Assembly: GCA_965277105.1 (NCBI GenBank)
Contig: OZ255710.1
Coordinates: 868,001 to 932,000, forward strand
Direction of reading: 5' to 3'
Length of the DNA stretch: 64,000 nt
Source: CAXSBA01 sp965277105
GTDB taxonomy: Bacteria > Spirochaetota > UBA12135 > COTS27 > CAXSBA01
The notes beneath the pieces are model-generated. The model was given only the letters and a program-made list of their open reading frames with translations. It made no database searches and was not told the origin of the DNA. Position 1 is the stretch's first letter. Each line of letters begins with the position of its first letter. A program made the position numbers and the translations under genes. Positions 42,631 through 51,955 of the stretch are shown here, piece after piece.

Positions 42631-43740
42631 TTATATTATTTTCTTAGGGTCGTGAAAATCCAACCCCAACGAAACCGCCACTTCTTGGCAAGTAATTTTC
42701 CCTTGATAAACATTCAGTCCATTCATAAAATGCTCATCAGCCAAAAGGGCATTTCGGTAACCATTGTTAGCTAGTTTGACAACGTAGGGTAAAGTAACAT
42801 TATTTAAGGCCAAGGTGGAAGTTCTCGCCACTGCCCCCGGCATATTAGCCACGCAATAATGCACCACATCATCGACAATAAAAGTGGGTTCCTCGTGGGT
42901 AGTGGGCCTCGAAGTCGCAAAGCAACCGCCTTGGTCAATCGCCACATCCACTACGGCCGATCCTTTTTTCATAGCGCTTATCATTTCCCTCGTTACTAGT
43001 TTAGGAGCAGCTGCTCCAGGGATTAACACCCCTCCCACTACTAAATCTGCTTCCAAGACATGCTTTTCGATATTAGCCTTATTAGAATAAACGGTTTTAA
43101 CTCGCGAACCAAAGATAGACTCTAACCTTTTTAAAACATTAGGGGATAAATCCAAAATCGTCACCTCCGCTCCCATGCCAACGGCAATAATCGCCGCATT
43201 ATATCCCACCACACCCCCGCCTATGATAGTTACCTTCCCTGGCTCAATTCCCGGAACCCCGCCTAATAAGATCCCTAAACCTTTTTTAGACTTTTCTAAG
43301 CAAATAGCCCCTTCTTGAATAGACATTCTCCCAGCAACTTCCGACATAGGCACTAACAACGGCAGATCGCCTTCATTGGAAGTGATAGTTTCATAGGCAA
43401 TGCACGTGGCTCCACTTTCGACCAAATCTTCGGTCTGGGCTCGGTCAGGAGCTAAGTGCAAATAGGTGAATAAAATTTGATTTTCTCTAAGTCTTTTTCT
43501 CTCTTCGGCTAAGGGCTCTTTTACTTTGATAATCATTTCTGCCGTAGAGAAAATTTCTTCTACATTGCCAATTTTTGCCCCTACTTTTTGATAATCTTCA
43601 TTGGTAAAACCAATTTCCGCTCCCGCATTGTTTTCAACAAAAACCTCATGATTTTGCGAAGTTAATTCTTTCACGCTACTAGGGGTTAAGCCCACGCGAT
43701 ACTCGTGATTTTTAATTTCTTTAGGGACACCTATTTTCAT
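42631..43740 (-). CDS. ald: Alanine dehydrogenase
   Basis: Oxidises L-alanine to pyruvate and ammonia with NAD+. It regenerates the pyruvate acceptor for taurine transamination. The 369 residues match the family. The N-terminal MKIGVPKEIKNHEYRVG is followed by the catalytic His in YLHLAPD (near 95). Then come GGGVVGYNAAI (NAD binding, near 175) and the catalytic Asp in VDVAIDQGG (near 270). A GAGGT site and a consensus promoter precede the ATG. It is the first gene of the ald-xsc-tpa run. Confidence 0.95.
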   Translation of the reverse strand: MKIGVPKEIKNHEYRVGLTPSSVKELTSQNHEVFVENNAGAEIGFTNEDYQKVGAKIGNVEEIFSTAEMIIKVKEPLAEERKRLRENQILFTYLHLAPDRAQTEDLVESGATCIAYETITSNEGDLPLLVPMSEVAGRMSIQEGAICLEKSKKGLGILLGGVPGIEPGKVTIIGGGVVGYNAAIIAVGMGAEVTILDLSPNVLKRLESIFGSRVKTVYSNKANIEKHVLEADLVVGGVLIPGAAAPKLVTREMISAMKKGSAVVDVAIDQGGCFATSRPTTHEEPTFIVDDVVHYCVANMPGAVARTSTLALNNVTLPYVVKLANNGYRNALLADEHFMNGLNVYQGKITCQEVAVSLGLDFHDPKKII

Positions 43741-43782
43741 TTTTTACCTCTTGTTTTCTTATTTAATAGTTTATCATTAGAA

Positions 43783-43811
43783 TTTAGACATGGAAACAGT
43801 ATCTTTGTCAA
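43783..43811 (-). promoter_or_regulatory. Promoter of the ald-xsc-tpa operon
   Basis: On the minus strand a perfect TTGACA (43806-43811) is followed after 17 nt by TCTAAA (43783-43788, four of six matches). A GAGGT site lies at 43746-43750 before the ATG at 43738-43740. Confidence 0.5.
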
Positions 43812-43897
43812 TGATAAAAAAACCTCTATAAACTATAAAAAATATAGATTATATAGATTATTAGATTTTTTTAAAATAATTTCAAAAAAAAAGATTA

Positions 43898-43903
43898 TAT
43901 AAT
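43898..43903 (+). promoter_or_regulatory. Candidate -10 box of korAB-tpiA
   Basis: TATAAT 71 nt upstream of the korA TTG start. The hairpin at 43909-43934 follows it immediately, so any transcript would begin inside or next to that hairpin. The -35 region is AT-only. Confidence 0.35.
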
Positions 43904-43908
43904 AATAT

Positions 43909-43937
43909 TTCCGTGGCCAAAAAACGGAATTTTTATT
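43909..43937 (+). terminator. Terminator-like hairpin in the korA leader
   Basis: TTCCGT (43909-43914) pairs with ACGGAA (43924-43929) across a 9-nt loop and is followed by TTTTTATT. It lies between the candidate -10 box and the korA start. It may be an attenuator, or end transcripts coming from upstream. Confidence 0.35.
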
Positions 43938-43974
43938 CAACTAATTATAAAAAAAATCAAAAGTTAAAACAAAA

Positions 43975-45810
43975 TTGCAAAAAAATCTCAACAAGTCTCA
44001 TTTAAAGAAAGTTACCATTAAATTTTGTGGTGACTCTGGAGATGGTATCCAATTATTAGGCAATGAATTTACTCAAATTAGCGCTATTTTAGGCAATGAC
44101 TTGAACACTTTTCCGGACTTCCCAGCTGAAATCAGAGCGCCAGTAGGCACCGTTGCTGGTATTTCCGGTTTTCAAATCCAGCTAGGTAGTGTGAAAATCA
44201 ACACCCCAGGAGAAGAAGTAGATGCCTTAGTTGCTTTTAACCCAGCAGCTTTAAAGGCCAATATTTCTTTACTAAAACCCAATGGCATCCTTATCCTTAA
44301 TCAACATACTTTTGACAAAAAGGGATTAAACGCCGCCGGTTATGAAAAAAATCCTTTAGAAGACGATTCACTAAAATCTTTTCAAACCTTCTCGCTAAAT
44401 ATCACCGAACTCAACCGAAAAGCTTTAGCTGATTTAGCTATCAAACCTCGAGCTAAGGAGCGCTGTAAAAATTTCTATGTATTAGGATTGTTACTTTGGC
44501 TTTATAATCGTAATTTAGAAGAAGCTATTAAATTAACCAAAGAAAAATTCGCCCAAAAACCAGAAACTTTAGAAGCCAACCTCCTGAGCTTAAGGGGGGG
44601 GCATGCCTACGCTGAAGCAAGTGAGCTTTTCAATAGCAACTACGAAGTAAAACCAGCCGATCTTGCTAAAGGGACTTATCGTCATATCTCGGGGAACGAA
44701 GCCTTATCCCTAGGGATGCTAACCTACTTTTTTAAAAGTAACCTAAAAACTATTTTTGCCTCTTACCCCATTACCCCGGCTAGTGATATTTTAAACCATC
44801 TTAAAAAATACGAAAGGTATGGTTTTGTTTCCCTCCAAGCAGAAGACGAAATGAGTGCAGCAGGAATCGCCTTAGGGGCTTCTTTCTCGGGGGGAGTAGG
44901 ATTTACGGCTAGCTCAGGCCCGGGGATTACCCTTAAAATGGAGACCATTAACCTAGCCGTTATGACGGAGCTCCCACTCGTTGTAATCAATGTGCAAAGA
45001 GCAGGCCCTAGTACTGGTCTCCCTACCAAAACCGAACAAGGCGATTTACTACAATCTTTATTTGCTAGGCATGGGGAATCTCCTTTACCAGTTATCGCTC
45101 CTTTATCCCCTAACGACTGCTATTTTACCGTTATCAAAGCAGCCGAACTAGCGGTAAAATATATGACTCCTATAATAGTTTTATCTGATGGTTATTTAGC
45201 TAATGGGAATGAACCCTGGCAAATTCCCAATTTAGACGACATTAGTGTGGAACAGAAAAAACCAGTTGATCAAGATAACTTCGCCCCTTACTTACGAGAC
45301 CCGCAAACTCTAGCGAGGCCTTGGGCTATTCCTGGAGAAAAAGGGACTGAGCACCGGATAGGGGGATTAGAAAAGCAGCAAATAACCGGCAACGTGAACT
45401 ACGATGGGGACAACCATGAAGCCATGGGAAGACTAAGAAAACAAAAAATAGAAAAGATAAGCCAAGAATTTCCTCCGTTAATAGTAGAAGGCGACAAAAC
45501 AGCTGGCACTTTAGTGATTGGCTGGGGAAGCACTTATGGGACGATAAAACAAGCTAACCTAGAACTCCAAGAAAAAGGATTAGCCTTTGCTCATCTTCAG
45601 CTAAGATTTTTGAATCCTCTTCCAAATGATCTAGAAAAAATCATTAATTCTTACAAAAAAATAATAGTTGCTGAAATTAATTTTGGGCAGTTATCTTTAA
45701 TCCTTAGGGCGAACTACTTGAAAGAAATTATCCCCTATTACGAACTTAAAGGCAAACCCCTTAGTTTAAAAAAATTAAAAAGTAAAATAGAAGAAGTCAT
45801 TACCTCATGA
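43975..45810 (+). CDS. korA: 2-oxoacid:ferredoxin oxidoreductase, alpha subunit with fused gamma domain
   Basis: Subunit of the enzyme that oxidises 2-oxoglutarate (or another 2-oxoacid) with ferredoxin and coenzyme A. The first 200 residues are the gamma domain (KKVTIKFCGDSGDGIQLLG, then TFPDFPAEIRAP). The alpha domain follows (SYPITPASDILNHLKKY, QAEDEMSAAGIALGAS, RAGPSTGLPTKTEQGDL). This fused gamma-alpha layout is that of KorA. The start is TTG, since no ATG precedes the conserved start. korB overlaps it by 4 nt. Confidence 0.93.
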   Translation: MQKNLNKSHLKKVTIKFCGDSGDGIQLLGNEFTQISAILGNDLNTFPDFPAEIRAPVGTVAGISGFQIQLGSVKINTPGEEVDALVAFNPAALKANISLLKPNGILILNQHTFDKKGLNAAGYEKNPLEDDSLKSFQTFSLNITELNRKALADLAIKPRAKERCKNFYVLGLLLWLYNRNLEEAIKLTKEKFAQKPETLEANLLSLRGGHAYAEASELFNSNYEVKPADLAKGTYRHISGNEALSLGMLTYFFKSNLKTIFASYPITPASDILNHLKKYERYGFVSLQAEDEMSAAGIALGASFSGGVGFTASSGPGITLKMETINLAVMTELPLVVINVQRAGPSTGLPTKTEQGDLLQSLFARHGESPLPVIAPLSPNDCYFTVIKAAELAVKYMTPIIVLSDGYLANGNEPWQIPNLDDISVEQKKPVDQDNFAPYLRDPQTLARPWAIPGEKGTEHRIGGLEKQQITGNVNYDGDNHEAMGRLRKQKIEKISQEFPPLIVEGDKTAGTLVIGWGSTYGTIKQANLELQEKGLAFAHLQLRFLNPLPNDLEKIINSYKKIIVAEINFGQLSLILRANYLKEIIPYYELKGKPLSLKKLKSKIEEVITS

Positions 45811-46826
45811 AAGAAAAAACCACCCCTTTCTCTCCCCAATTAACCAAAGAAGATTTTGTCTCCAACCAGTTAATTAAGTGGTGCCCAGGCTGTGGAGACT
45901 ACGTAGCCCTTTCAGCTATGCAGAGGGCTTTAGCTGAGTTAGGTTTAGCTAAAGAAGAAATTGTTTTTGTCTCGGGAATTGGTTGTTCTTCTAGATTTCC
46001 TTATTATATGGATACCTATGGTTTCCATACAATCCATGGACGTGCTCCCAACTTTGCTAGTGGAATAAAATTAACTAACCCCAAAAACCATGTTTGGTTG
46101 GTTATGGGAGATGGCGATGCTCTTTCCATTGGGGCTGGACATCTTATTCATTTTTTAAGAAGGAACTTTGATATCAATGTCCTTATTTTAAACAATCGGA
46201 TTTATGGCTTAACTAAAGGGCAATATTCTCCCACTTCTGAAAAAGGTAAAATAAGTAGATCGACTCCCATCGGGAGCATTGAAACCCCCCTCAACCCTGC
46301 TGGGTTAGCCATTAGTGCTAATGTAACTTTTTTTGCTCGTGGGATAGATAAAGACATCTTAGGAATGAAAGAGCTCTTTAAACAAGCCCATGCCCATAAA
46401 GGGACTAGCTTAATTGAAATTTATCAAAACTGCAATGTTTTTAATGACCATGCCTTTGCCCCTTACACTGACCGGGCTTCGAAAAAAGAAACCACCATTA
46501 CCCTCCAAGAAGGAGAACCACTTATTTATGGAGAAAATAATGATAAAGGAATTACCCTAGAAGGATTTCAGCTAAAATCCATTTCCCTTAAAGACGAGGA
46601 AGACAAAAAAAAGCTCCTGGTTCACTCCACTAGCTGTGAGAACGACTTGCTCCCTTTTCTTTATGCTAAAATGAGTGAAAACCCCGACCTCCCAACGCCT
46701 ATGGGGATTTTCAAAAAAGAAAAGAAAAGCACTTTTGAAGAAGAGTTATTAGCTAGGAAAAGAGAAGATTTAGATGAAAAAACTTTAAAAGAAATGTTAA
46801 AAGGAAGAAATTCATGGAAAATATAA
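45807..46826 (+). CDS. korB: 2-oxoacid:ferredoxin oxidoreductase, beta subunit
   Basis: The thiamine-diphosphate-binding subunit, 339 residues. KWCPGCGDYVALSAMQRAL supplies conserved Cys residues, GIGCSSRFPYYM a further one, and VMGDGDALSIGAGH the ThDP motif, with NNRIYGLTKGQYSPTS next. The two-subunit KorAB form without extra ferredoxin subunits is often less oxygen-sensitive. It overlaps korA by 4 nt and tpiA by 13 nt. Confidence 0.93.
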   Translation: MKEKTTPFSPQLTKEDFVSNQLIKWCPGCGDYVALSAMQRALAELGLAKEEIVFVSGIGCSSRFPYYMDTYGFHTIHGRAPNFASGIKLTNPKNHVWLVMGDGDALSIGAGHLIHFLRRNFDINVLILNNRIYGLTKGQYSPTSEKGKISRSTPIGSIETPLNPAGLAISANVTFFARGIDKDILGMKELFKQAHAHKGTSLIEIYQNCNVFNDHAFAPYTDRASKKETTITLQEGEPLIYGENNDKGITLEGFQLKSISLKDEEDKKKLLVHSTSCENDLLPFLYAKMSENPDLPTPMGIFKKEKKSTFEEELLARKREDLDEKTLKEMLKGRNSWKI

Positions 46827-47599
46827 AACCAATTATCGCTGGTAACTGGAAAATGAATCTCACACTAGGTGAAAGTCTAACTCTAGCGAAAAAATTAGCC
46901 AATGAACTTGTAACCTCGGAAAATTCTAGTAGCCTAGCCGAAAAACCTCAGGTAATCATTGCTCCCCCCTACCCTTACCTGCATCCCGTCCTTAGTTTAC
47001 TGCAAACAGAAAAAAGCTCCCTAGGAGTAGCAGCTCAAGACATTCACTATGCAAGCAATGGAGCTTTTACTGGAAAAGTTTCGGTGGGAATGATTAAAGA
47101 TTTAGGGGCAACGCACTCTTTGGTAGGGCACTCCGAACAAAGGCAACTTTTTCAAGAAACGAATGAAAAAATTAACTTAAAAATTCACAAGCTATTAGAA
47201 GCTAACTTAAAGGCGATTTTCTGTGTAGGAGAAACCCTCGAAGAAAGAGAAAATAATTTGCTCAACCAAGTACTCCGCGAACAAATTAGCCAGGGGCTAA
47301 AAAGAATTTCTACTCAACAAATGAAAAACGTCATCATTGCTTATGAACCAGTATGGGCCATTGGCACAGGGAGAAATGCCACCAGTCAAGAGGCCGAAGC
47401 AGCCCATCTTTTAATTCGAAATATCATAAGCGAAATTTTTAACAAGGAAATTTCTCATCAATTATCTCTGCTATATGGAGGAAGCGTGAAAGCTAGTAAT
47501 GCCGCCGATTTAATGGGACAAGAAAACATCAATGGCGTCTTGGTCGGTGGAGCATCTTTAAAAGTAGATGAGTTTATCAAAATTATTCGTAGCGGTTAA
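46814..47599 (+). CDS. tpiA: Triosephosphate isomerase
   Basis: A TIM-barrel glycolytic enzyme of 261 residues. The catalytic Lys is in AGNWKMN (Lys13), the His in LVGHSEQRQ (near 106) and the Glu in AYEPVWAIGTG (near 178). The phosphate loop is LYGGSVK and VGGASLK. The start is ATG, overlapping korB by 13 nt. Its place with korAB ties glycolysis to 2-oxoacid oxidation only by position. Confidence 0.96.
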   Translation: MENIKPIIAGNWKMNLTLGESLTLAKKLANELVTSENSSSLAEKPQVIIAPPYPYLHPVLSLLQTEKSSLGVAAQDIHYASNGAFTGKVSVGMIKDLGATHSLVGHSEQRQLFQETNEKINLKIHKLLEANLKAIFCVGETLEERENNLLNQVLREQISQGLKRISTQQMKNVIIAYEPVWAIGTGRNATSQEAEAAHLLIRNIISEIFNKEISHQLSLLYGGSVKASNAADLMGQENINGVLVGGASLKVDEFIKIIRSG

Positions 47600-47646
47600 A
47601 AATTAATTTAGTCATCAAACTGCTCGGTTTTTCTCGGTTTCTTGCT

Positions 47647-47667
47647 CTCAGTTTCTAATTGAGTTTT
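47647..47667 (+). terminator. Terminator of the korAB-tpiA operon
   Basis: CTCAGTT (47647-47653) pairs with AATTGAG (47657-47663), including one G-U pair, across a 3-nt loop, followed by TTTT and further T's. It lies about 50 nt after the tpiA stop. Confidence 0.5.
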
Positions 47668-47778
47668 CCTTGTTTTTATTGCTTACAAAAAAAAAGCAAA
47701 AGTTTGCCTAGCAGTCGTAAAAATATTAGCTGACATTTCCAAAACCCATTAAAATTAAAAAATCAAATGACCGATAAA

Positions 47779-47806
47779 TTGTCGCTAATAATAGCAGTTG
47801 TATAAT
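47779..47806 (+). promoter_or_regulatory. Promoter of the nusA-infB-rbfA operon
   Basis: TTGTCG at 47779-47784 (four of six matches to TTGACA), a 16-nt spacer and a perfect TATAAT at 47801-47806. The leader to the nusA ATG is about 110 nt and AT-rich, with no obvious hairpin. Confidence 0.5.
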
Positions 47807-47922
47807 ATAATTAACTTTATAACAAAATAAAAATTATTTTAAGCAAATCAACCAAAGGAATTAAAATAATAAATTAAAAACAACAAACCAAATTAGCAGG
47901 ATAATTTTTGATATAAAAATTA

Positions 47923-49410
47923 ATGAAAAAGAAAAAGTTAGATTTAAAAGAAACCATTGAAACCGTCGCTCTAGCCAATGACATCAAGGCCGAGCTCATC
48001 CTAGAAACCATTATCAATACCATAAAAGTAGAGTGTGCTGATTTATTAGATATCTCTGATGATAAAATTTTCGTTGAGAGTGATAAAGACTTAAAAATCA
48101 ATATTTTTATTGAAAAAGAAATAGTCGAAAAGGAAAGTTACGATCATCTCTCTTTCATAGCATTGGCGGACATTTCTACCTTTAAACTCAAAGGGAATGT
48201 TGGTGAGAGCGTTAAGGTTCCCTTTTATATAGAAGATTTAAACAGGAAAAGCATCAAACATCTAAACTATGTGATTTTGAATAAACTGAAAAATATCCGT
48301 AAAGAAATCGTTTATCAAGATTACAAAAAAAAAGAAGGAGAAATTGTAACGGGAACTTTCTTAAGGAAAATCGATAAAAACATTATCGTAAGCCTCCCTA
48401 ACTCAGCCGAAGGCATGCTTCACCATAAAGAGCAAATATTTTTGGAGCACTTTAACTACGGCGATGTTATCAAGTGTTATATTAAATCGGTTAGTTTTAA
48501 TGAACGAAACCACCTTAACATTGAGTTATCGAGAAAAGATCCTCGCTTTGTCTTAAAACTTTTTTATAAAGAAGTTAAAGAAATGCAAAACGATGTGGTT
48601 AAGGTAAAATCAATAGTTCGGGAAGCTGGCAAAAAAACTAAGATAGCCGTGTATTCGACTAACAGCAATGTAGAACCCGTGGGAGCTTGTGTGGGCCTTT
48701 ATGGCAATAGAATCAAAGCCATTATGAAAGAGCTGAAATCCGAGAGGATTGATGTGATCCCTTATAGCGAAGATACCAAGGAATACATAAAAAAGGCATT
48801 AGAACCTGGGAAAGCAATTCAAGTTTTACTAATTAACGAAAAGGACAAAGAAGCTTTGGTGATTGTAGAAGATGAGAGTTATCCTTTAGCGATTGGACGC
48901 TATGGGCTTAATGTTAAACTCGCTACTTCTTTAGTAGGCTGGGAACTTAGCGTTCGTACTCGTGAACAAATGGAAAAACATCCAGAAATCCTTAAAATAT
49001 TTTCTAATATTGATAACCTATTTAAAAACCAAGAAGAAGACATTAACCAATTAACAAGTATTAATGAAGAACTACTAGTCAAACTAATGCACCATGGCAT
49101 TACTACGGTAGCTGAGCTTTACGAGAAAAGCATTAACGAGATAAGTAGTATTGAGGGAATTAGCCGAGAAGACGCTGAAAAAATCAAAGGGACTCTTCAA
49201 GAAATGGTGGAAGTCGTCGAAGCCGACGATGAAGAAGAAGTATTTCAAGATGATATTGAAGACAAAATTGCTAGTGAAGAGCTCCAAGACAATATGACCG
49301 AAGAAATCCAGCAAGTAGAGTATATTGTTTGCCCGAATTGTGGTTATGAATTTGAATATACTGGACAAGACAGATGCCCAAAATGTGGGACAGAATTTGA
49401 AGTAGAGTAA
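47923..49410 (+). CDS. nusA: Transcription factor NusA with a C-terminal zinc ribbon
   Basis: A 495-residue NusA. The N-terminal domain is followed by S1 (EGEIVTGTFLRKIDKN, near 137), two KH domains (GACVGLYGNRIKAI near 258 and SYPLAIGRYGLNVKLA near 322) and HhH-like repeats (TTVAELYEKSINEISSIEG). After an acidic linker it ends in a four-Cys zinc ribbon, YIVCPNCGYEF and DRCPKCGTEF (residues 467-495). The ribbon is not part of the classical NusA domain set. The gene is followed after five bases by infB. No rimP is upstream. Confidence 0.94.
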   Translation: MKKKKLDLKETIETVALANDIKAELILETIINTIKVECADLLDISDDKIFVESDKDLKINIFIEKEIVEKESYDHLSFIALADISTFKLKGNVGESVKVPFYIEDLNRKSIKHLNYVILNKLKNIRKEIVYQDYKKKEGEIVTGTFLRKIDKNIIVSLPNSAEGMLHHKEQIFLEHFNYGDVIKCYIKSVSFNERNHLNIELSRKDPRFVLKLFYKEVKEMQNDVVKVKSIVREAGKKTKIAVYSTNSNVEPVGACVGLYGNRIKAIMKELKSERIDVIPYSEDTKEYIKKALEPGKAIQVLLINEKDKEALVIVEDESYPLAIGRYGLNVKLATSLVGWELSVRTREQMEKHPEILKIFSNIDNLFKNQEEDINQLTSINEELLVKLMHHGITTVAELYEKSINEISSIEGISREDAEKIKGTLQEMVEVVEADDEEEVFQDDIEDKIASEELQDNMTEEIQQVEYIVCPNCGYEFEYTGQDRCPKCGTEFEVE

Positions 49411-49415
49411 AGTTT

Positions 49416-51569
49416 ATGGAAAAAAAAAAGTTATCTAAAATTAATATTAGAAAAAATCCCGATGGTTCCACTACCAAAATAACCAAGGTTCGAAAAATCA
49501 TCAAGGTAAAGACTATTGGTAAACCCAAAGGGGTTGATAGCAATACCAATTCCCCACAAAAAGATAACTTAAAAAGCTCCAAGAAACTCACCCCTGTTTC
49601 TTCTGCTAATAAGCAGGATAAAGTACCTAATGCTACTAAACCAAAAAATGCTAAAAATAAAAATAAAATTTTCATCAAAAAAAAGAAGCCCGAATGGAGC
49701 TATCAAAAAAAAGACAATAGAAATCAAAAGTGGGAAAGGGGAAAATCTAGTGATAACATCAATCAAGGGAAAGGCGTTAAAGTAGAACAAGATAAAAACC
49801 CCATACCTAAAGAAATAGAAATTTCTGACGTTATTTCGATTAAAAATTTATCGTTAAAGCTTAATTTAAAAGCCTCCGAAGTGATGAAAAAAGTATTTTC
49901 ACTAGGAGTTATGGGCGTGACCATTAACGATAACATTGACGCTGAATCCGCTCAAATTGTCTGTTCAGAATTTGGCTGCCAAGCGAAAGTAGTCTCCCTT
50001 TTAGAGCAAACTAAGATAGAAACTTTTAAGGGCGAAGAGAAAGATTACGTCAGTCGCTCTCCTATCGTTACTATTATGGGACATGTCGATCATGGAAAAA
50101 CTACCCTGCTTGATAGCTTACGTGAGAGTCGCATAGTGCAATCAGAAGCCGGCGGAATAACCCAGGGCATTGGGGCTTATAAAGTAAAGTCCGATAAAGG
50201 GGAAATTTTATTTATTGATACCCCTGGGCATAGTGCGTTCTCCAAGATGCGTTCTCGCGGAAGTTCTATTAGTGATATTATTATTTTAGTAGTTTCCGCG
50301 GTAGATGGCGTAATGCCCCAGACTTTAGAAGTTATCGAACATGCTCAAAAAAAAAAAGTCCCAATAATTGTTGCGATTAATAAAATGGATTTAGAGGGTG
50401 CTAACCCACAAAAAACCATTCAAAGTTTAAGTGAGCATGGGCTAATTAGCGACCAATGGGGAGGTGACACTATTTTTCAAGAAATTTCTGCTCTTAAAAA
50501 AACTGGCCTAGATAAACTACTAAATGCGGTTAGTCTGCAAGCGGAAATACTCGGGTTAAAAGGCAATAGAAAAATCCCCGGCTACGGGCATATCATTGAA
50601 TCCGAGCTTAAAAAAGGATTGGGAAATACCATTAGCGTTGTCTTGAAAAATGGTTCCCTTAAAATAGGAAATGTCTATATTTGCGGAAGTACTTATGGTA
50701 AAATCAGAGCCCTTTTTGATGAAAACAATAAACCTATAAAAGAAACTCAATTTTCTAACGTAGTAAAAATCATTGGACTTCCGACGTTAATTTCGGCTGG
50801 GGAATTTTTTCAAGTGGTTAGTTCTGAAAAAGAAGCGAAGAAAACTATCGATGTTCGAAAAGATTTAGAAAAACAATCCAAAGCCTCTAACGTTAAAAAA
50901 GTTACTTTAGGCAACCTTTACGACACCATTAGTGAAGAAAAAAAAAAAGAGCATAACGTTATTATCAAAGCAGATACTTTTGGAGTAGTGGAAGCAATTA
51001 AATCCATGCTCATTGATTTTAAAAATGACGAAATTAAAGTAGTGGTGGTGAGTACTGGAGTAGGAAGCATTACGGAAAATGACTTGAACTTAGCCATTGC
51101 CTCTAATGCTGAAATTATTGGCTTTAAAGTAAAAGTAGCCAACTCGCAAGTAAAAAAGATGGCGCAAAATCGGAGCGTTAAAATCCTCTACTATGAAATC
51201 ATTTATGATATTGTAGATAATTTGAAAAAATCTTTAACTAAACTTTTAGATGACGAGTTTAAAGAAATATTAATTGGTAGTCTCATAGTAAAAAACATTT
51301 TTAAAATTTCTAAACAAGGGAATATCGCTGGTTGCGAAGTCAAAGAAGGAAAAATTTTAAAAAGCCATACCATCAAAGTCATTAGAGATGGGAATGCACT
51401 TTTTAAAGGGAAAATCGACTCCTTAAAAAGATTTAAAGACGATGTCAAGGAAGTGGGCAAGGGATTAGAATGCGGAGTAGCGGTAAAAAATTTTGAAGAT
51501 TTATTAGAAGGAGATGTTTTAGAAACTTACGAAATAGAAAAGAAGGAAAAAGTTTTTAAAATAGACTAA
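49416..51569 (+). CDS. infB: Translation initiation factor IF-2
   Basis: The GTPase that positions initiator tRNA. The 717 residues have a low-complexity basic N-terminus (about 1-135), then an IF2 N domain and the GTPase domain. Its motifs are GHVDHGKTTLL (near 223), GGITQGIGAY, DTPGHSAF, NKMD and SALKKTG. Domains II to IV follow. It lies five bases after nusA and five before rbfA, the expected order. Confidence 0.96.
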   Translation: MEKKKLSKINIRKNPDGSTTKITKVRKIIKVKTIGKPKGVDSNTNSPQKDNLKSSKKLTPVSSANKQDKVPNATKPKNAKNKNKIFIKKKKPEWSYQKKDNRNQKWERGKSSDNINQGKGVKVEQDKNPIPKEIEISDVISIKNLSLKLNLKASEVMKKVFSLGVMGVTINDNIDAESAQIVCSEFGCQAKVVSLLEQTKIETFKGEEKDYVSRSPIVTIMGHVDHGKTTLLDSLRESRIVQSEAGGITQGIGAYKVKSDKGEILFIDTPGHSAFSKMRSRGSSISDIIILVVSAVDGVMPQTLEVIEHAQKKKVPIIVAINKMDLEGANPQKTIQSLSEHGLISDQWGGDTIFQEISALKKTGLDKLLNAVSLQAEILGLKGNRKIPGYGHIIESELKKGLGNTISVVLKNGSLKIGNVYICGSTYGKIRALFDENNKPIKETQFSNVVKIIGLPTLISAGEFFQVVSSEKEAKKTIDVRKDLEKQSKASNVKKVTLGNLYDTISEEKKKEHNVIIKADTFGVVEAIKSMLIDFKNDEIKVVVVSTGVGSITENDLNLAIASNAEIIGFKVKVANSQVKKMAQNRSVKILYYEIIYDIVDNLKKSLTKLLDDEFKEILIGSLIVKNIFKISKQGNIAGCEVKEGKILKSHTIKVIRDGNALFKGKIDSLKRFKDDVKEVGKGLECGVAVKNFEDLLEGDVLETYEIEKKEKVFKID

Positions 51570-51573
51570 AAAA

Positions 51574-51927
51574 GTGCAAAGCCCTTTCCGTTTAAGAAAA
51601 AAAAAATTAGAAAATAGAATTAGACAAATTCTCTCAGAAATATTTCTTTTTGAAGTAGAAGATGATAGGATAAGAAAAGAATACCTGTCCATCATTGCGG
51701 TAAGATTAAATAATAATTTCTTATATGCTAAAGTTTATTACAGTATCCTTCATCAAGAAAATCAAAAAACTATAGAAGAGTTATTAAAAAAAATGGGAGG
51801 ATTTATTATTGGGAAATTAAAGCCTAAACTAAAAACTAAAACGCTTCCTAGGTTAGAGTTTATTTACCAAGAAGCCGATGAAAGCGAAGCAATTATTAAT
51901 TTAATAGAAAGAACCGAAAAATCCTAA
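51574..51927 (+). CDS. rbfA: Ribosome-binding factor A
   Basis: A 117-residue KH-like protein that helps mature the 30S subunit. Family segments are QILSEIFLFEVEDDRI, AKVYYSIL and LKPKLKTKTLPRLEFIYQE. The start is GTG. truB, which often follows, is absent; the next gene is a larE-like sulfur transferase 28 nt later. Confidence 0.88.
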   Translation: MQSPFRLRKKKLENRIRQILSEIFLFEVEDDRIRKEYLSIIAVRLNNNFLYAKVYYSILHQENQKTIEELLKKMGGFIIGKLKPKLKTKTLPRLEFIYQEADESEAIINLIERTEKS

Positions 51928-51955
51928 TTTAAAATTATTAGAAGTAGTATTTTTT

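Larger units (their letters stand above)
47600..47922. other. 323-nt gap before nusA
   Basis: No gene is seen. It contains a terminator for korAB-tpiA (47647-47667), the nusA promoter (47779-47806) and a long AT-rich leader. No rimP, which usually precedes nusA, is present. Confidence 0.6.

Noticed and set aside
47681..47712. A-run with GCAAA / TTTGC symmetry after tpiA
   Set aside because: The arms are five bases and the position is explained by the terminator just before it; not a distinct element.
49271..49678. 135-codon minus-strand frame across the nusA/infB junction
   Set aside because: It runs antisense to the acidic end of NusA and the basic start of IF-2; the composition is a by-product of those codons.
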